Shown here piece after piece: positions 14,206-25,877 of a stretch of DNA of 64,000 bases (its first letter is position 1; each line of letters opens with the position of its first letter). Below the pieces are notes generated by a model, which was not told the DNA's origin, made no database searches, and worked only from the letters and a program-made list of their open reading frames with translations. The stretch covers positions 1 through 64,000 of the forward strand of contig NZ_CP014475.1 in assembly GCF_001583415.1 (NCBI RefSeq). The letters are read 5' to 3'. Made by a program: the position numbers and the translations under genes. Source of the DNA: Mycolicibacterium phlei (lineage in GTDB: Bacteria; Actinomycetota; Actinomycetes; Mycobacteriales; Mycobacteriaceae).

Positions 14206-14960
14206 ATGCAGCAGCCCCGACGTGAGCAGGGCCCCTGGCGCTACGGCGTACCGGTGGTCTGTCTGCTCGCCGGCCTGCTGCTGGCCACCACCCACGACGT
14301 CGCCGGCGGTGACGAGATCCGCCGCAGCGACGCGCCCCGCCTGGTCGACCTGGTCCGCGAGACCCAGCAGACGGTGGACCGGCTCAGCGTCCAGCGTGAC
14401 TCCCTCGCCGCCGAGCTGGAGTCCCACCACGGCGGCAGCCCCGGCGCGGCCGCCGCGCTCAAGGCGATCACGGCCCGGGCGGACGCACTCGCCGTGGAGG
14501 CCGGGCTCACCCCCCTGCGCGGACCCGGCCTGGTCGTCACCCTCAACGACGCCCAGCGCGATGCACAGGGCCGTTTCCCCCGCGACGCCACACCGGACGA
14601 CCTGGTCGTGCACCAGCAGGACATCGACGCCGTGCTCAACGCGCTGTGGAGCGCGGGCGCCGAGGGCATCCAGATGCAGGACCAGCGGATCATCGGCACC
14701 TCGGCCCCCGCTGCGTCGGCAACACCCTGCTGCTCAACGGCCGCACCTACAGCCCGCCGTACGTGATCTCCGCGATCGGCGACGCCGACGCCATGCGCAA
14801 GGCGCTGGCCGACGCCCCGATGGTCAAGCTGTACCGGCAGTACGTGGTGCGGTTCGGGCTCGGCTACTCCGAGGAGCCGCGGCAGAGCATCGACCTGGTC
14901 GGTCACACCGAGCCGGTGCGGATGCGGTTCGCCAAACCCGCGGGCCCGATCGGCTACTGA
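14206..14960 (+). pseudogene. DUF881 membrane protein, Rv0012 homologue, frameshifted
   Basis: Two overlapping reading frames together make one DUF881 protein of about 251 residues. The first part (14206 to about 14707) starts MQQPRREQGPWRYG, has one membrane span (VPVVCLLAGLLLATTHDV), then an extracytoplasmic domain through MQDQRIIGTSA. The second part (about 14709 to 14960) continues with RCVGNTLLLNGRTYSPPYVI and ends PAGPIGY. The join needs one extra base in the C run at 14705-14709. DUF881 genes sit next to crgA in mycobacteria; a role in division or wall growth is suggested but unproven. The break may be a sequencing error, since the downstream frame is perfectly preserved. Confidence 0.85.
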
Positions 14961-14979
14961 GGGCAAGTAACCTGGACTG

Positions 14980-15654
14980 ATGCAGGTCTTGGTCGTCGAC
15001 AACTACGACAGCTTCGTGTTCAACCTCGTCCAGTATCTGGGCCAGCTCGGGGTGCACGCGGAGGTCTGGCGCAACGACGACGACCGGCTGGCCACCGACG
15101 CCGACGTCGCCGCGGCGGCCGAGCGGTTCGACGGGGTGCTGCTGTCCCCCGGTCCGGGAACCCCCGAGCGGGCAGGCGCGACGATCCCGCTCGTCAAGGC
15201 GTGCGCCGCCACCAGGACGCCGCTGCTCGGCGTGTGCCTGGGTCACCAGGCGATCGGTGTGGCGTTCGGCGGCACCGTCGACCGCGCGCCGGAACTGCTG
15301 CACGGCAAGACCAGCCTGGTGCATCACACGAATAAGGGTGTGCTGCAAGGACTTCCGAATCCGTTCACCGCGACCCGGTATCACTCGCTGACGATCCTGC
15401 CGGAGACCGTGCCCGACGAGCTGGAGGTCATCGCCCGCACCGAGGGCGGCGTGATCATGGGCGTGCGCCACGTCGAGCTGCCGATCCACGGTGTGCAGTT
15501 CCACCCCGAGTCGATCCTGACCCAGGGCGGGCACCGGATGCTCGCCAACTGGCTGGGCTACTGCGGCGCGGCCCCGGCCGAGTCGCTGGTGCGCCGACTC
15601 GAGGACGAGGTCGCGGGCGCCGTCGCCGCGGCTACTGCGCGAAGCTCAGCGTGA
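14980..15654 (+). CDS. trpG: Glutamine amidotransferase, anthranilate/aminodeoxychorismate synthase component II
   Basis: Class I glutamine amidotransferase that supplies ammonia from glutamine to anthranilate synthase or aminodeoxychorismate synthase (tryptophan or folate). The 224-residue product begins MQVLVVDNYDSFVFNL. It has the oxyanion loop SPGPGTPE, nucleophile Cys86 in GVCLGHQAIG, and the His/Glu pair in VQFHPESI. The gene position equals Rv0013 (trpG). Whether it serves Trp or pABA synthesis cannot be told, because no synthase I gene is near. Its 3' end overlaps the convergent pknB stop by 23 bases. Confidence 0.93.
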   Translation: MQVLVVDNYDSFVFNLVQYLGQLGVHAEVWRNDDDRLATDADVAAAAERFDGVLLSPGPGTPERAGATIPLVKACAATRTPLLGVCLGHQAIGVAFGGTVDRAPELLHGKTSLVHHTNKGVLQGLPNPFTATRYHSLTILPETVPDELEVIARTEGGVIMGVRHVELPIHGVQFHPESILTQGGHRMLANWLGYCGAAPAESLVRRLEDEVAGAVAAATARSSA

Positions 15655-17505
15655 TCGACGAGCCGAAGTTGATCGGGGTGCCCGGCGACGGGTCCTGAGT
15701 CACCACCCCGTTCGTCGGCACCCCGCTGTTCTGCGCGTTCGGCAGCTTGATCAACGAACCCGTCCAGCCCAGGCTGCGCAGGTAGGGTTCGGCCTCCGAC
15801 CAGAACATGCCGCGCAGGTTGGGCATCGTGAACTGGTTGCCGCGCGACACCTGGATCTGGATCAGGGTGTCCACCGGGACGTCCTGACCGGCGGCCGGGC
15901 TGGTGCCCACCACCTGACCGGCGGGCCGCGTGTTGTCGACCTGCACGTCGGGGGTGTTGGTGAACCCGGCCTCGACCAGGATCCGCCGGCAGTCCTCCGC
16001 GGTCAGCCCGACGCAGTCCGGCACCAGCCTGCTGTCTGGGCCGGAGCCCACGATGATCGTGATCTCGTTGGTCACCGCCGTGGTCTGGTTGGCAGGCGGG
16101 TTGGTGCCGATCACCTTGTCCTTGAGCTCCGGCGTCGACGGCGACTGCGACTGCCTGACCTTGTCGAACCCGGCCGCGGTGAGCCGCCGCGCGGCTTCGG
16201 CGAACGACAGGTTCTTCACGTCGGGGACCTCACGCTGCTCGGGACCCACCGACACGTTGACGGTGATCTCCTCGCCGGCGCTGACCTCGGTGTCGGCGTC
16301 GGGCTCGGTGCTGATCACCCGGTCCGGCGGCACCTCGGAGTCGGTCTGCTTCTGGGTGCGCACCTTGAAGCCGTGGTTCTGCAGCTCGGCGATCGCGTCG
16401 GCCGACGCCTGCCCGCGCACATCGGGCACCTGCACGGCGCGGGTGCCGCCGCCGAACATGTTGATCGCCAGGGTCACCACGACGGTCAGCACCGCCAGCA
16501 CCGCCACCGCGACCAGCCACCGGGCCACCGAGCCGCGCCGGTCCCGGTCGCCGTAGTCGGGCGCCACCGGTCGCGACACCGCCTCGATGGGCTCGGTGCG
16601 CTGATGCGCCGGCGGCGTCGACAGCAGCGAGTTGCGCTCGGCGTCGGTGAACACCTTCGGCGCGTCCGGCTGCTGACCGCTGTGCACCCGCACCAGGTCG
16701 TTCCGCATCTCCGCGGCGGTCTGGTACCGGTTGTCCGGGTTCTTCGCCAGCGACTTGAGCACCACGGCGTCCAGTTCGGGGCTCACCGCCGGGTTGCGCT
16801 GCGACGGCGGCACCGGATCCTCCCGGACATGCTGGTAGGCCACCGCCACCGGGGAATCGCCGACGAACGGCGGCTCACCGGTGAGGATCTCGTAGAGCAC
16901 ACAGCCCAGCGAGTAGACGTCGGAGCGGGCGTCGACCTTCTCCCCGCGCGCCTGCTCGGGCGACAGGTACTGCGCGGTGCCGATCACCGCGGCGGTCTGG
17001 GTGACGCTGTTGGCGTCGGCCAGCGCGCGGGCGATGCCGAAGTCCATCACCTTCACCGCACCGGTCTTGCTGATCATGATGTTGGCCGGTTTGACGTCGC
17101 GGTGGATGATGCCGTGCTGGTGGCTGAAGTTCAGCGCCTGGCAGGCATCGGCGATCACCTCGATGGCCCGCCGCGGCTCCATCGGCCCGTCGGTGTGCAC
17201 GATGTCGCGCAGCGTCACACCCTCGACGTACTCCATCACGATGTAGGGCAGCGGGCCGGACGGCGTCTCGGCCTCCCCGGTGTCGTACACCGCGACGATC
17301 GCCGGGTGGTTCAGCGCGGCCGCGTTCTGCGCCTCGCGGCGGAACCTCAGGTAGAAGCTCGGGTCGCGTGCGAGGTCGGCGCGCAGCACCTTGATCGCGA
17401 CGTCGCGGTGCAGCCGCAGGTCGCGGGCGAGGTGGACTTCGGACATGCCGCCGAAGCCGAGGATCTCGCCCAGCTCATACCGGTCGGAGAGGTGTTGCGG
17501 GGTGG

Positions 17506-17509
<4 letters not shown>
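15632..17509 (-). CDS. pknB: Serine/threonine protein kinase PknB with PASTA domains
   Basis: Essential membrane kinase that senses muropeptides or lipid II and controls wall growth and division. The 625-residue product has an N-terminal kinase domain with glycine loop [17 protein letters not shown] lysine, [11 protein letters not shown] and DFGIARAL, and activation-loop threonines in [12 protein letters not shown] juxtamembrane segment, one transmembrane helix ([19 protein letters not shown]) and four extracellular PASTA repeats follow. Length and layout equal M. tuberculosis PknB. Its start overlaps the pknA stop by four bases, making it the last gene of the seven-gene minus-strand operon. 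Confidence 0.97.
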
Positions 17510-18836
<1,327 letters not shown>

Positions 18837-18840
<4 letters not shown>

Positions 18841-20312
18841 GTGCCCTCCCGGAGTGCGGCGGCGATGGTGGCCCGCCCGATCGGGGCGGCCAGCTCGCCG
18901 CCGGTCGCCGACAGCCGGTTACCGCCGTTCTCGACGACGACGGCGACCGCCACCTTGGGGGCCTGCGCCGGGGCGAAGGCGATGTACCAGGCGTGCGGGG
19001 GCGTGTTTCGCGGGTCGGTGCCGTGCTCCGCTGTCCCGGTCTTGGATGCGATCTGCACGCCGGCGATGGCTCCCTTCTGCTGCGTCACCTGCTCGGCGGC
19101 GACCATCAAATCTGTAAGTGTATCCGCGACCTGCTCGGACACCGCCCGCCGCTCTTCCTGCGGAGCCGTCGACGCGATGTTGGCGAGATCCGGTCCCTTC
19201 AGGCTATCCACCAGATACGGCCGCATCGCCACCCCTTTGTTCGCGATGGTGGCGGCGACCATGGCGTTCTGCAGCGGCGTCACCGCCACGTCGCGCTGCC
19301 CGATGCTGGACATACCCAGCGCCGCGGCGTCGGCGATCGGCCCGACCTGCGACTCGGCGACCTGCAGCGGGATCATCGGGGCCGGGGTGTCGAATCCGAA
19401 CGCCGCCGCCGTCGAGCGCAGCGCGTTGGCGCCGGTGTCCAGCCCGAGCTCGACGAACGCGGTGTTGCAGGAGCGGGCGAACGCCTCCCGCAGCGAGGTG
19501 GTGGGCCCGGATCCGCACGGGGCGCCACCGAAGTTCTGCAGCGTCGCGGTGCTGTTCGGCAGCGGGATCCTGGGCTGGGCGGTCAGCTGGGTGTCCGGGG
19601 TGGCGCCGCGCTGCAGGGCCGCGGCGGTGGTGATCACCTTGAACGTCGACCCCGGCGGGTAGGTCTCGGAGATCGCCCGGTTCAGCAGCGGGGACTCCGG
19701 GTCGTCGCGCAGCCGCTGCCAGGCCTCGGTCTGCGCGGTCAGGTCGTGGGTGGCCAGCAGGTTCGGGTCGTACGACGGTGACGACACCAGCGCCAGGATC
19801 TTGCCGGTCGACGGTTCGATCGCGACCACCGCGCCCTTGCACGGTCCGTCGCAGCCGTCGGCCATCGCGTCCCACGCCGCCTGCTGCACCTCGGGCCGGA
19901 TCGTGGTGTCGACGGTGCCGCCGCGCGGGTCGCGGCCGGTGAAGAAGTCGGCCAGCCGCCGGGCGAACAGCCGCTGGTCGGAGCCGTTGAGCACGCTGTC
20001 CTCGGCGCGTTCCAGCCCGGTGCTGGAGTACAGCAGCGAGTAGAACCCGGTCACCGGCGCGTACACCAGCGGGTCGGGGTAGACGCGCAGGAACCGGAAC
20101 CGGCCCCCGGTCGACACCGAGTAGGCCAGCAGCTGGCCGCCCGCCGAGATCTGGCCGCGCTGGCGGGAGTACTCGTCGAGCAGCACCCGCTGGTTGCGCG
20201 GGTCCGAGCGCAGCCCGTCGGCGGTGAACACCTGTGTGAGGGTGGCGTTGGCAAGCAGCAGCACGACCAGGGCCATGATCGTGACGGCGACGCGACGCAG
20301 CGAGGTGTTCAT
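18837..20312 (-). CDS. pbpA: Penicillin-binding protein A (class B transpeptidase)
   Basis: Monofunctional D,D-transpeptidase for peptidoglycan cross-linking in division. The 491-residue product starts [13 protein letters not shown], with a single N-terminal anchor (residues 6-24) and a class B dimerisation domain. The active-site motifs are STFK in [15 protein letters not shown] in SCNTAFVEL and KTG in ASKTGTAEH. The frame is open upstream to 20468, but the ATG at 20312 overlaps the rodA stop as ATGA and gives the length of M. tuberculosis PbpA. PknB-dependent phosphorylation of PbpA is known in the family. Confidence 0.96.
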
Positions 20313-21724
20313 ACCTTCTCGATCACCTCGGTACTGGCGGCCGCGATCGGGGTCGGCGGCGTCTGCGGATTGGCGACGATCGGGCGGCGCGCGATGTGCG
20401 AGATGCGGACCAGGATGGCCAGCAGCGCGTAGTTGGCCAGCAGCGAGGACCCGCCGTAGGACATCCACGGGGTGGTCAGGCCGGTCAGCGGAATCAGCTT
20501 GGTGACACCGCCGACGACGATGAACAGCTGCAACGCCAGTGTGGAGGCCAGCCCGGCGGCCAGCAGCTTGCCGAAGCTGTCGCGGACCGCGATCGCGGTG
20601 CGCAGCCCGCGCATGATCAGGATCGTGTACAGCATCAGCACCGCCGCCAGGCCGACCAGACCGAGCTCCTCGCCGACGGCGGCGATGATGAAGTCGGTCG
20701 ACGCGGCGGGCACGGTGCCTGGCTGACCGTTACCCAGCCCGGTGCCGAAGATGCCGCCGGTGGCGAAGCTGAACAGCGACTGCACCATCTGGTAGCCGGC
20801 GCCGTCGGGGTCGGCGAACGGGTCCAGCCAGTTGTGCACCCGCACCTTGACGTGGTCGAAGATGTAGTACGCCGCAACGCTTCCCGCCGCGAACAGGGCC
20901 AGCCCGATGACCACCCAGCTGAGCCGGTCGGTGGCCACGTACACCAGCACCAGAAACGACGCGTACAGCAGCAGCGAGGTGCCGAGGTCCTTCTCGAACA
21001 CCATCACGCCGACCGACGCGATCCACGCGGCCAGCAGCGGCGCCAGGTCGCGCGGCCGCGGCAGGTCCATGCCGAGCACGTGCTTGCCGGCGCTGGTGAA
21101 CAGGTCGCGCTTGGACACCAGCACCGCGGCGAAGAAGATCAGCAGCAGGATCTTGGAGAACTCGGCGGGCTGAATCGAGAAGCCCGGGAACTGAATCCAG
21201 ATCTTGGCGCCGTTCTGCTCCGACATCGACCGCGGCAGCACCGCCGGGATCGCCAGCAGGATCAGGCCGACGAGCCCGCAGGTGTAGCCGTAGCGGGCGA
21301 GCAGTCGGTGGTCGCGCAGCAGGATCACGATCAGTGAGAAGCCGATCACCCCGACCAGCGTCCACAGCATCTGCTGGTTGGCGGTGCCGCCGAGGCCGTC
21401 CTGGGTGGCCTCCCCCGCCGCCAGGTCGAGCCGGTGAATCATCACCAGCCCCAACCCGTTCAGCAGCGCGACCAGCGGCAGCAGCAGCGGGTCGGCGTAC
21501 GGGGCGAACCGGCGGATGGCCAGGTGGGCGCCGGCGAACAGCGCCAGATACGCGACGGTGTACTGCGCCAGATCCCAGCGCAGCCCCTGCTCCTGGTTGG
21601 CCTCGACGAGCAGCAGCGCGACCGTGGTGAGCACGGTCGCGAATCCCAGCAGCAGCAGTTCGGCGTTGCGCCGGTTGGGAAGTGGCGGTGCGGAGGCGAC
21701 CGCGGACTGCGGGGCCGTGGTCAT
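20309..21724 (-). CDS. rodA: RodA, SEDS-family peptidoglycan glycosyltransferase
   Basis: Polytopic SEDS enzyme that polymerises lipid II glycan strands and pairs with a class B PBP, here most likely the adjacent PbpA. The 471-residue product has about ten to twelve hydrophobic spans. Conserved SEDS segments are present: GAKIWIQFPGFSIQPAEFSK, VFEKDLGTSLLLY and the GNGQP and GLTTPWMSYGGSS motifs. The frame extends upstream to 21880, but the ATG at 21724 yields MTTAPQSAVASAPPLP, matching Rv0017c. It starts 34 bases after the pstP stop. Confidence 0.96.
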   Translation of the reverse strand: MTTAPQSAVASAPPLPNRRNAELLLLGFATVLTTVALLLVEANQEQGLRWDLAQYTVAYLALFAGAHLAIRRFAPYADPLLLPLVALLNGLGLVMIHRLDLAAGEATQDGLGGTANQQMLWTLVGVIGFSLIVILLRDHRLLARYGYTCGLVGLILLAIPAVLPRSMSEQNGAKIWIQFPGFSIQPAEFSKILLLIFFAAVLVSKRDLFTSAGKHVLGMDLPRPRDLAPLLAAWIASVGVMVFEKDLGTSLLLYASFLVLVYVATDRLSWVVIGLALFAAGSVAAYYIFDHVKVRVHNWLDPFADPDGAGYQMVQSLFSFATGGIFGTGLGNGQPGTVPAASTDFIIAAVGEELGLVGLAAVLMLYTILIMRGLRTAIAVRDSFGKLLAAGLASTLALQLFIVVGGVTKLIPLTGLTTPWMSYGGSSLLANYALLAILVRISHIARRPIVANPQTPPTPIAAASTEVIEKV

Positions 21725-21758
21725 CGCCGGGCCCTCGCCCGCGATCGGGATGCGGCCG

Positions 21759-23324
21759 TCATGACACTTCCCGGCAGTTGACCCCCGGCTCGGGCTCCGG
21801 AGGAGGCAGCGCGGTGACGGTCGGCGGCGGTGGCGGCTTGGGCGATTCCGACGGTGACTCCGATGCCGGTGCGGCGGCACCGGTTCCGGGTGCGGGCGGC
21901 TGCGCGCTCGGGGTCGCCGTCACCGTGCGCGGGGTCTCGGGCGCCGGCGTCGGCTCGGCCCGCGGCGTTTCCCGCGGCGTCGGCGGAACATTCGGCACGC
22001 CAGGCGAATTCGTCGGCGCGGGGCTGTGCTGCGTACGGGGCGCGGCGGGTTGCGGTTTGGGGCAGACCGGCAGCAGCGAATCGCGCGCCAGCTGGTTGAT
22101 CTGGCCGATGGCCTCGTCCTCGGACCCGGTCGGCAGGCCCGCCATGACCTGACGCTGCTCGGAGGGTTTGAGGTCGTCCACCCGGAACAGCTCGCAGTCG
22201 CGCGGGGTCTGGCCCGGGCTGATCAGCGTCAGGCCGTTGCGACCGGTCAGGCAGCCGTGCCGATACGGTTCCTGCAGCGAGTAGCCCAGGATCGAACCCG
22301 GGATGCCCCGCATGATCGACACCGTGTTGTCGTGCGCGGCAACGTAGTAGTTGTTCCGGATGATCTGCCTGCCGACGGCCAGCCCCGCCAGCGCGAGCAG
22401 CACCACCAGCGCCGCCGCTATGTACATTCGGCGCCGCGACTTGGGCGGTCGCGGCTCGTCCTCCGGTTCCGGCAGCGTGCGTTTGGGCTCGTTGCGGCGC
22501 GGATTGAACGCCGAAGCACGGCCGGCCGCGGTGTTGGGCGGCGGGCTGTCGTCGTCCCCGGAGACGGCACCGGCGAGGATCGGCTGGGTCTGCCCGTAGT
22601 CGTAGGAGCTGTTGTCGACGACATCGGCCACCACGACGGTGACGTTGTCGGGACCGCCGCCGCGCAGCGCCAGCTCGATGAGCCGGTCCGCGCTCTCGGC
22701 CACATCGGGGATCTGCAGGGCCTCCAGGATGGTCTCGTGGCTCACCGGGTCGGACAGCCCGTCGGAGCACAGCAGGTAGCGGTCGCCGGCGCGGGCCTCC
22801 CGCATGATCAGCGTGGGCTCGACCTCGTGTCCGGTCAGCGCCCGCATGATCAGCGACCGCTGCGGATGGCTGTGCGCCTCCTCGGCGGTGATGCGGCCCT
22901 CGTCGACGAGGGTCTGGACGAACGTGTCGTCCTTGGTGATCTGGGTCAGCTCGCCGTCGCGCAGCAGGTAGCCGCGCGAGTCGCCGATGTGCACCAGCCC
23001 GAGCCGGTTACCCGCGAACAGGATCGCGGTCAGGGTGGTGCCCATGCCCTCGAGTTCGGGGTCGGCCTCGACGTGGGCGGCGATCGCCGAGTTGCCCTCA
23101 CGCACCGCCTGGTCGAGCTGGGACAGCAGGTCGCCCCGCGGCTCGTCGTCGTCGAGATGGGCCAGCGCCGCGATCACCAGCTGGGACGCCACCTCGCCTG
23201 CGGCGTGCCCACCCATCCCGTCGGCGAGCGCGAGCAGACGCGCGCCGGCGTAGACGGAGTCCTCGTTGTTGGCGCGAACCAGGCCGCGGTCACTGCGCGC
23301 GGCGTATCTGAGAACGAGTGTCAC
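21759..23324 (-). CDS. pstP: PP2C-type Ser/Thr phosphatase PstP
   Basis: Sole PP2C phosphatase of the mycobacterial core, reversing PknA and PknB phosphorylation. The 521-residue product has a PPM domain (about residues 1-240) with metal-binding motifs RANNEDS, LALADGMGGHAAGE and GDSRGYLLR, plus SDGLSD and GGPDNVTVVV. A linker, one transmembrane helix near residues 300-322 (MYIAAALVVLLALAGLAVG) and an extracellular domain of about 200 residues with a Pro-rich tail follow. The start overlaps the fhaB stop by four bases. Confidence 0.96.
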   Translation of the reverse strand: MTLVLRYAARSDRGLVRANNEDSVYAGARLLALADGMGGHAAGEVASQLVIAALAHLDDDEPRGDLLSQLDQAVREGNSAIAAHVEADPELEGMGTTLTAILFAGNRLGLVHIGDSRGYLLRDGELTQITKDDTFVQTLVDEGRITAEEAHSHPQRSLIMRALTGHEVEPTLIMREARAGDRYLLCSDGLSDPVSHETILEALQIPDVAESADRLIELALRGGGPDNVTVVVADVVDNSSYDYGQTQPILAGAVSGDDDSPPPNTAAGRASAFNPRRNEPKRTLPEPEDEPRPPKSRRRMYIAAALVVLLALAGLAVGRQIIRNNYYVAAHDNTVSIMRGIPGSILGYSLQEPYRHGCLTGRNGLTLISPGQTPRDCELFRVDDLKPSEQRQVMAGLPTGSEDEAIGQINQLARDSLLPVCPKPQPAAPRTQHSPAPTNSPGVPNVPPTPRETPRAEPTPAPETPRTVTATPSAQPPAPGTGAAAPASESPSESPKPPPPPTVTALPPPEPEPGVNCREVS

Positions 23325-23788
23325 GGGCGCAGCTCGATTACCGTCTTGCCGATACGAACCGGCGTGCCCAAGGGAACCCGTACCGCCGTCGTCACCTTTG
23401 CCCTGTCAAGGTATGTGCCGTTGGTCGATCCTAGGTCCTCCACGTACCACTCGGAGCCGCGCGGAGACAGCCGGGCGTGCCGCGTCGAGGCGTAGTCATC
23501 GGTGAGCACCAGCGTCGAGTCGTCGGCCCGGCCGATCAGCACCGGCTGGGTGCCCAGCGTGATCTTCGTGCCCGCCAGCGCGCCCTCGGTCACCACCAGG
23601 TAGCGCGCCACGTTGCGGCGGCCGCCCCGCGGCAGCAACGACGCGCGCAACGGAAGGCCGCGGCGGACCATCACCGTGCCGGTGGGCGCGTACAGGTCGG
23701 TGCGCAGGATCCGCAGCACGGCCCAGATGAACAGCCACAGCAGCAGCAGGAATCCGACGCGCGTCAGTTGCAGCACCAACCCCTGCAT
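23321..23788 (-). CDS. fhaB: FHA-domain protein FhaB (FipA)
   Basis: Membrane-anchored phosphothreonine reader that links the PknA/PknB kinases to division proteins. The 155-residue product has one N-terminal membrane span (VGFLLLLWLFIWAVLRIL) and a C-terminal FHA domain. That domain contains the key residues GRADDSTLVL, STRHARL and GSTNGTYLD. Size and domain order equal Rv0019c. It lies four bases into pstP and 128 bases after fhaA, in the same operon. Confidence 0.94.
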   Translation of the reverse strand: MQGLVLQLTRVGFLLLLWLFIWAVLRILRTDLYAPTGTVMVRRGLPLRASLLPRGGRRNVARYLVVTEGALAGTKITLGTQPVLIGRADDSTLVLTDDYASTRHARLSPRGSEWYVEDLGSTNGTYLDRAKVTTAVRVPLGTPVRIGKTVIELRP

Positions 23789-23916
23789 CTGACGTCCTCT
23801 CCGTCTCCATCCGTTCTCGTCGCGTCGGCACCACAGCCAGCCTCGGCACCGTCACGATACTTGGACAGGTGCCGAAAGGAGCGGCAAGCAGGCCGCTTGC
23901 CGCTCCGGCGCGGCGC

Positions 23917-25383
23917 TCAGTGAACGCGGACGATGATCTCGGAGTGGCCCAGCCGGATGACATCGCCGTCGGCGAGCTGCCACTCCTGGACCGGCGCGTT
24001 GTTCACCGTGGTGCCGTTGGTCGAGTTCAGATCCGACAGCAGGGCGACCTGGCCGTCCCACCGGATCTCCAGGTGGCGCCGCGACACCCCGGTGTCGGGC
24101 AGCCGGAACTGGGCGTCCTGGCCGCGGCCGATCACGTTGCTGCCCTCGCGCAGCTGGTAGGTGCGCCCGCTGCCGTCGTCGAGCTGCAGGGTGACGGTCG
24201 TGCCGGTGGTGGCCGGCGGGTAGTCGCCCTGGCCGGCGTAGCCGCCGCCGTACCCGGCCGGCTGACCGTAGTCCTGCTGGCCGTAATCCTGTTGGCCGTA
24301 GTCGTACCCGGCGCCGGCAGGCTCACCGTAGCCCGGCTCGGCGTAGCCCGCGGGGGCCTCGCCGTACCCGGCGGGCGCCGGAGCCTCGTAGCGGCCGTAC
24401 TCCTGCTGGCCGTAGTCCGGCTGCGCGTAGCCCTGGCCCTGACCCTGACCGTAGGGCTGGCCGTAGCCACCCTGGTCGGGATAGCCACCCTGGTCGGGGT
24501 AGCCGGGCGCGGGACGCCCGTAGCCGGGCTCCTCGTGGCGCGGGGCCGGCGGGCGGCCGTAGTCGTAGTCGGGGGCCGGGGCGCCGCCGCCGTAGCCGGG
24601 CTGACCACCCGGCGGCGGGCCGTAGCCGGCCGGAGCCTGCCGGTACCCCTGGTCGGGGTAGCCGCCCTGCGGCGGCGGGCCGTACCCGGCGGGCGGACGC
24701 TGCTCGTAGGACGGCGGCGGATAGGCGCCCTGATCGGGGTAACCACCCTGGTCGGGGTAACCGCCCTGCTCCGGGTAGCCGGCCTGGCGCGGCGGGTAGC
24801 CGTGATCGGCCGGCGGGTAACCACCCTGGTCCTGCGGCGGGTACTGGCCGCGGTCCTCCTGGCGGCCGTACCGCTCGTCGTAGTATTCGTCGGCGGGCCG
24901 ACCCGGTCCCTGGCCGCCGCCGCGATAGCTCGGGTTGTCGCTCATCGGTGGTACTCCTGATTCTGCGCTGGACGCACGTTCTCGGGGTGATGGGGCCGGG
25001 CCGCTGGTGGAGTCCGGATTGACCGCTCCACGCGCGCGAAACTGTCCGGTGTGCAGGTGGGGCGATTGCTCGAACCTGACGACAACATCACCATAGGTTT
25101 GCCATCCCTGCTCACGGATGTACCCCTCCAAATGCTTGGCGAAAGTCACAGACGTGAGGTCTGGGTCGGCGCTCACCTTCTGATAGTCAGGCACACTGAG
25201 GGTAATGACGTACTCGTTGGGGGCCAAAACCTGACCGTCGAGCACTTCACGAGCCCCGGTGTCGGCTTCGCGGCGCAGCAGCAGCTCGACTTCCTGCGGG
25301 ACGATCGACCCACCGAAGACCCGGGCGAACGCGTCACCGACCGTCGACTCGAGCTTGCGCTCGATGCGGTCGACTAGCCCCAT
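23917..25383 (-). CDS. fhaA: FHA-domain protein FhaA (DUF3662 plus FHA)
   Basis: Cytoplasmic PknB substrate and phosphothreonine reader that acts with the lipid II flippase MviN/MurJ in wall synthesis. The 488-residue product has an N-terminal DUF3662 domain (about residues 1-120, [25 protein letters not shown]). A long, low-complexity linker rich in Tyr, Gly, Pro, Gln and Asp, with YPDQGG-like repeats, follows. The C-terminal FHA domain has [17 protein letters not shown] and LNSTNGTTV. The frame opens at 25404, but the ATG at 25383 matches the Rv0020c start. As the first gene of the operon it probably carries the main promoter in the 280 bases upstream. Confidence 0.95.
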   Translation of the reverse strand: MGLVDRIERKLESTVGDAFARVFGGSIVPQEVELLLRREADTGAREVLDGQVLAPNEYVITLSVPDYQKVSADPDLTSVTFAKHLEGYIREQGWQTYGDVVVRFEQSPHLHTGQFRARGAVNPDSTSGPAPSPRERASSAESGVPPMSDNPSYRGGGQGPGRPADEYYDERYGRQEDRGQYPPQDQGGYPPADHGYPPRQAGYPEQGGYPDQGGYPDQGAYPPPSYEQRPPAGYGPPPQGGYPDQGYRQAPAGYGPPPGGQPGYGGGAPAPDYDYGRPPAPRHEEPGYGRPAPGYPDQGGYPDQGGYGQPYGQGQGQGYAQPDYGQQEYGRYEAPAPAGYGEAPAGYAEPGYGEPAGAGYDYGQQDYGQQDYGQPAGYGGGYAGQGDYPPATTGTTVTLQLDDGSGRTYQLREGSNVIGRGQDAQFRLPDTGVSRRHLEIRWDGQVALLSDLNSTNGTTVNNAPVQEWQLADGDVIRLGHSEIIVRVH

Positions 25384-25663
25384 GTACCGCCCCGCCTTTT
25401 CCATCGGTCATCTGTCCTGCTCATCTGCGCAGGAAGCCAGCGTGTCGCCTGGCCACAATGCTTACCTGCATGGTATCGGCCCGGCACGGTCAAGCGGGAC
25501 CAACGAAATTCTGAGAATCGGCCCGGCGGCCGCCCCCGGCCCGAAAAGCAGAGGTCAGCGGCCCGGCCTTTACCGAACTGGGACCTCGGATGCGAGCCGC
25601 CGGAGGTATTCGGTACGGTTTGGTAAGCCAGGGAGTGAGCGTGATAGGCTCCCTCGGTCGTCG

Positions 25664-25746
25664 GGGCGAGTGGCGGAATGGCAGACGCGCTGGCTTCAGG
25701 TGCCAGTGTCCTTCGGGACGTGGGGGTTCAAGTCCCCCTTCGCCCA
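25664..25746 (+). tRNA. leuT: tRNA-Leu (CAG)
   Basis: An 83-base class II tRNA with acceptor GGGCGAG against TTCGCCC, anticodon stem CTGGC/GCCAG around loop TTCAGGT with anticodon CAG, a long variable arm (about 13 bases), and T arm GGGGG-TTCAAGT-CCCCC. CCA is not encoded. It occupies the conserved site downstream of the fhaA promoter region. A TAGGCT at 25645 could be its -10 box. Confidence 0.96.
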
Positions 25747-25752
25747 CAGCGA

Positions 25753-25795
25753 CAGAGGCCACGAACTCGAAAAGGGTTCGTGGCCTCTGCTTTTT
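25753..25795 (+). terminator. Rho-independent terminator of tRNA-Leu
   Basis: A perfect 14-base-pair stem (CAGAGGCCACGAAC with GTTCGTGGCCTCTG, 25753-25766 and 25776-25789) around a nine-base loop is followed by CTTTTT. It begins seven bases after the tRNA 3' end. This is the clearest intrinsic terminator in the window. Confidence 0.92.
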
Positions 25796-25877
25796 CCTGA
25801 GGTTTCTCATGGTTTCTCATGAGGCCGCCCGCACGAGCCATCGCCTCCGCGATTCTGCGCACAGGTAGTTTTTGAGC

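Noticed and set aside
24400..24900. Possible CRISPR or tandem DNA repeat array inside fhaA
   Set aside because: Units are short, unequal and coding; they are protein repeats rich in Tyr, Gly and Pro, with no regular spacers.
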